Under the pieces are notes generated by a model that was not told the origin of the DNA, did not search any database, and saw nothing but the letters and a program-made list of their open reading frames with translations. DNA of 64,000 nt from positions 975,001 through 1,039,000 of the forward strand of contig NZ_CP020472.1 in NCBI RefSeq assembly GCF_002075795.1, read 5' to 3'. Positions within the stretch are counted from its first letter, which is position 1. Every line of letters begins with the position of its first letter. The stretch comes from Shewanella japonica. GTDB lineage: Bacteria; Pseudomonadota; Gammaproteobacteria; Enterobacterales; Shewanellaceae. Made by a program: the position numbers and the translations under genes. Shown here piece after piece: positions 61,363 through 64,000 of this stretch.

Positions 61363-62013
61363 TCATTGATTATGACTTTTAGACTTTTTTGAAAAACGAA
61401 ACACCATGGCAGCAGTAGCTGATAGCATTAAGCTCATACTCACCACTAAAAATGCTTTATTTAAGGTTTCTTGATAGTCACTTAACAGGGGGTTATTCAT
61501 TACCCATTGACCGATAAATAACAGGGTTGTGGTCCATATCAGTGCACTGGTAACGCTCATTAATACAGTGCGCTTAACGCCAAGCTTTCTGATCCCCATT
61601 AGCATTGGAGTGAGTACCCGCACAAAAGGTATAAACCGTGAAAAAAACAGTGCGAGGAAGCCATACTTCTCGAGTAAATCAGATGCCCGCTGTAAGGTAT
61701 TGTCTGGTAGTCCTTTCTCGATTTTGTTGACCATAGGGTGGTGTGACAGCCATCGTCCTTGCATATAGGCAATAAAGGAGCCTAGACCCGCAGCAACGGT
61801 CAGTAATGCGATGGCCAATTGCAGCTCAACAACACCTAAACCGACTAAGCCGCCAACAAATAGCACTAGACCATCACCGGGAAGGGGTAAGAATACAAAG
61901 CTTGATTCTAGAAATAAGATTAACGCTAATATCAACATTAAGTGATATATCGAAACAGTTTCCATTAGAGCATCAAAATCTTGATGCCAAATTGAAAGCA
62001 GTACATCAAACAT
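61363..62013 (-). CDS. DedA-family membrane protein
   Basis: 216 residues. Motifs ESSFVFLPLPGDGLVLFVGG, then AAGLGSFIAYMQGRWLS, and EKYGFLALFFSRFIPFVRVL define the DedA/SNARE-associated family, inferred to flip lipid carriers (undecaprenyl phosphate or similar) in the inner membrane. The paired Glu and Arg-Phe-Ile-Pro residues that matter for activity are present. An AAGGATAG ribosome site precedes the start. Single gene. Confidence 0.9.
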   Translation of the reverse strand: MFDVLLSIWHQDFDALMETVSIYHLMLILALILFLESSFVFLPLPGDGLVLFVGGLVGLGVVELQLAIALLTVAAGLGSFIAYMQGRWLSHHPMVNKIEKGLPDNTLQRASDLLEKYGFLALFFSRFIPFVRVLTPMLMGIRKLGVKRTVLMSVTSALIWTTTLLFIGQWVMNNPLLSDYQETLNKAFLVVSMSLMLSATAAMVFRFSKKSKSHNQ

Positions 62014-62855
62014 TAACTATCCTTAAATTATATTTAAGCCAAGCAAATAAATAGTGAAGATATTGGCATATTAGGGAAAATATTAATTGTCTAGGGTATC
62101 ACTCAATATCGTTTTTTTTATATTAAATAACGGTCATCTTTATACAGCGTAACCATTAACGAATGTGTCATTTTGTTATTGTTTACTGATACTAAATTAG
62201 GCTCTTTTATTATATTTTTTGCTAAATTTGCTGTTAATAATATAAGCTGAAATGATAATTAATTTATATTTAAGGTTAAATTAAGCTTAGTGATATAGTC
62301 ATTCTATTTTCTGAAAATAATGCAAGTTAGATAGGTTGTTTAACTTGATCTTGATTATATTTAAATGATTTTTGTGAGGTAAAAATGTGCTAACTGTTAC
62401 CCATTTAAGATTCGAGTGAATTTTAATTACATTATTTTAAATAAATTTAAGTTTCTGTTTTTTAATGTCTTTTCATTTTGTTTTATTTTGTTTTCTGCTT
62501 CATCTAAACGTTATTGCTGTTTTTTTACCTTAATAGGTTGAAAGTTAGGCACGGCCATTTTGAATTTATTAGTAAGCCTTACCCCTAAAGGGGTATCTCT
62601 TTTAGAGGTAAAAATTTGAACTGAGACAAGTAAATAGCGTTGGTTTGTAGGGGGTCACATTAATATAGCAAAGCCCTGTTTCACCTAGCTCATTATGATA
62701 ATAATTGTTTTAAATATTTTAGATTTTTAAATTTTTAAATTTTAAAAAATCTCCAAGAGCACTAATTGCTTTAACGAGAGTATTTAAAATGTGTTTGGTA
62801 ATTGTAGGGGATAACAATGCCAGCATAAATATAATAATCCTAATGAGGAATGATG
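62014..62855. promoter_or_regulatory. Long AT-rich control region upstream of nrfA
   Basis: About 840 bp with no gene. It contains a perfect NarL/NarP-type palindrome at 62580-62595, a third heptamer at 62604-62610, a weak Fnr-like TTGATCTTGATTAT at 62345-62358, and an AT-rich stem near 62720-62750. The long untranslated stretch leaves room for further regulation. Confidence 0.6.
62580..62595 (+). promoter_or_regulatory. NarL/NarP-type 7-2-7 binding site
   Basis: TACCCCT-AA-AGGGGTA is a perfect inverted pair of NarL/P heptamers with the two-base spacing used by NarP. It lies ~260 bp before the nrfA start. The heptamer AGAGGTA at 62604-62610 adds a third half-site. Confidence 0.7.
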
Positions 62856-64000
62856 ATGAAATTAAGAAAACTAGCTGTTGCAGTAATGCTTACTACCGCA
62901 TTTACTGGCTATAGTGTTGCTGGCGAAGTTGATTTATATAAAAGTGAAAACTGGCAAAAAACTTTCCCAGAACAATATAAAACTTGGGCTGAAACAGAAG
63001 AAAGCACGCCAGCATCAGGCAAACTTGACGACTTACTTGCCAGTAATCCAAATCTCGTGAGTGCTTGGGCTGGGTATGGTTTCGCTAAAGACTACAACCG
63101 TGCACGTGGTCATCACTTTGCACTAACAGATATCATTAAAACCTTACGTGTAGGCCATCCAATGGTCGGCCATGATGGAAAAATGGTCGGTGAAGCAATG
63201 GCTGCAAGTTGTTGGTCATGTAAAACCCCTGATGTAGCTCGCATGTATGATGAAGTGGGTGAAGGCAAGTTTTCAGACAATGCATGGTCTACTTGGGGCC
63301 ACGAAATGTCGAACACCATTGGTTGTGCGGATTGTCATGAGTTAGGTAAAGAAGACTTACGTCTTAGCCGTCCTTATGCTGACCGTGCAATGAAAGCCAT
63401 TGGTAAAGAGTTTTCTAAGCAAGATGCAACGATGCAAGCAAGCCAAACTTGTGCCCAGTGTCATGTTGAGTACTACTTCGATGGTACTGATGAAAAGAAA
63501 GTGAAATACCCAATGGATTACTGGGTGCCAGGTGAGAAAACAGACTACAAACAGTTTGTTGGTTACACAGGTACAGACGGTTTATATGAAGGTTTTGCAG
63601 CTGAAGCGCAACTCGCTTACTTTGATAACCGTGGCTTTAAAGATTGGACTAACGCCGTATCTGGTGCCCCAATGCTTAAAGCACAACATCCAGAATATGA
63701 GAACATGATGGATCGTACCGAACACGCTATGGATAACCATTTAGAGTTTGGTTGTACGACGTGTCATATGCCAAAAGCAACAAACGACAAAGGGACTAAG
63801 TACTCGAACCATAAAGTGACATTTGAAGCAGATACATTACCGAAAAGCTGTATCGGCTGTCATGATGGTGCTGACTTCAAAGAAATCTTTGCTGAGCGTA
63901 AAGCTGAAATCAACAAGCTACGTTTTGAAGCTGACGGTACCGACCCTCGTTTGACTGAAGTTCACTTCAAAGCACAAGCTATTTGGGCTGCCAATGGCGT
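62856..64000 (+). CDS. nrfA: Pentaheme ammonia-forming nitrite reductase NrfA, partial (C-terminus beyond the right edge)
   Basis: 381 codons visible, open at the right edge. ATG 62856 is preferred over 62853 because GAGGAA is better spaced. A signal peptide (VAVMLTTAFTGYSVAG) is followed by the catalytic heme site CWSCK (Lys instead of His), then CADCH, CAQCH, CTTCH and CIGCH. All five heme motifs of NrfA are present and in the right order. It reduces nitrite to ammonium in the periplasm by six electrons. Nitrate/nitrite control through the upstream NarP-type site is inferred. Confidence 0.95.
   Translation, partial: MKLRKLAVAVMLTTAFTGYSVAGEVDLYKSENWQKTFPEQYKTWAETEESTPASGKLDDLLASNPNLVSAWAGYGFAKDYNRARGHHFALTDIIKTLRVGHPMVGHDGKMVGEAMAASCWSCKTPDVARMYDEVGEGKFSDNAWSTWGHEMSNTIGCADCHELGKEDLRLSRPYADRAMKAIGKEFSKQDATMQASQTCAQCHVEYYFDGTDEKKVKYPMDYWVPGEKTDYKQFVGYTGTDGLYEGFAAEAQLAYFDNRGFKDWTNAVSGAPMLKAQHPEYENMMDRTEHAMDNHLEFGCTTCHMPKATNDKGTKYSNHKVTFEADTLPKSCIGCHDGADFKEIFAERKAEINKLRFEADGTDPRLTEVHFKAQAIWAANG

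Noticed and set aside
62345..62358. Fnr site TTGATCTTGATTAT upstream of nrfA
   Set aside because: Only one half matches the consensus and it is ~500 bp from the gene, so it is recorded in the region note but not called as a site.
1..64000. CRISPR arrays
   Set aside because: All tandem repeats found are contiguous without unique spacers, and no cas genes are present.

Overview
The window looks like chromosome from a Shewanella-like marine gammaproteobacterium. This rests on moderate-to-low G+C, a periplasmic pentaheme nitrite reductase (nrfA) cut by the right edge, a Mrp/Mbh-type Na+/H+ antiporter operon, a GlyGly-CTERM giant surface protein, a split-Soret-like c-type cytochrome and a ToxR-like regulator. 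The genus is inferred from gene content only. No rRNA, tRNA, CRISPR array or recognisable insertion sequence was found.

Layout. 1-3.4 kb is an accessory stretch on the minus strand: an OLD-like ATPase with a TOPRIM-like tail followed by a HerA/DUF87 ATPase cut by the left edge (a candidate phage-defence pair), then a membrane-anchored DUF2726 protein. 3.8-5.4 kb holds a probable pore-forming toxin, its two-helix membrane immunity protein, and a decayed second copy of the toxin tip. 5.6-8.1 kb is a TonB-dependent siderophore receptor followed by two tandem long hairpins. 8.2-11.1 kb is an OmpR-type regulator and a TPR-histidine kinase split by a T8 homopolymer frameshift. 11.3-20.2 kb is one giant calcium-binding-repeat surface protein. 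A Zur/Fur-family regulator follows at 20.7-21.1 kb.

21.4-28.9 kb is a nine-gene antiporter operon (E-F-G-DUF4040/B-C-D-D'-small protein-L-like), in the order seen in the antiporter module of archaeal Mbh hydrogenases. 29-36 kb carries a Rap1a-like secreted protein, a DUF3360 permease, an MTHFR-like gene with an in-frame stop, a TRIC-type channel, and YrhK, CBS and DUF333 proteins. 36.6 kb encodes a GH11 xylanase and 37.6-39.5 kb a chemoreceptor.

40-44.8 kb is a metal/redox cluster: a 40-cysteine ladder protein between two heavy-metal-binding domains, a Cys-rich exported protein, a Tat-exported split-Soret-like diheme cytochrome with a lipoprotein partner, and a divergent ToxR-like membrane regulator with a FidL-like partner. 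45-48.2 kb holds housekeeping genes (DUF3297, LysE-type exporter, flavin monooxygenase, DsbA-like oxidoreductase). 48.3-56.4 kb is a complete RND efflux operon with its own two-component system. 56.5-62 kb has a secreted subtilase, trmH, a small MscS channel and a DedA protein. The window ends in nrfA behind a long leader with a perfect NarL/NarP-type 7-2-7 palindrome.

Structure that gene calling does not explain: three intergenic arrays of 14-16 bp tandem repeats (33.9, 39.8 and 46.2 kb); two tandem copies of a long hairpin after the TonB receptor; a homopolymer frameshift in a sensor kinase; a perfect Shine-Dalgarno with no standard start codon in the antiporter operon; and an orphan toxin tip behind an immunity gene.
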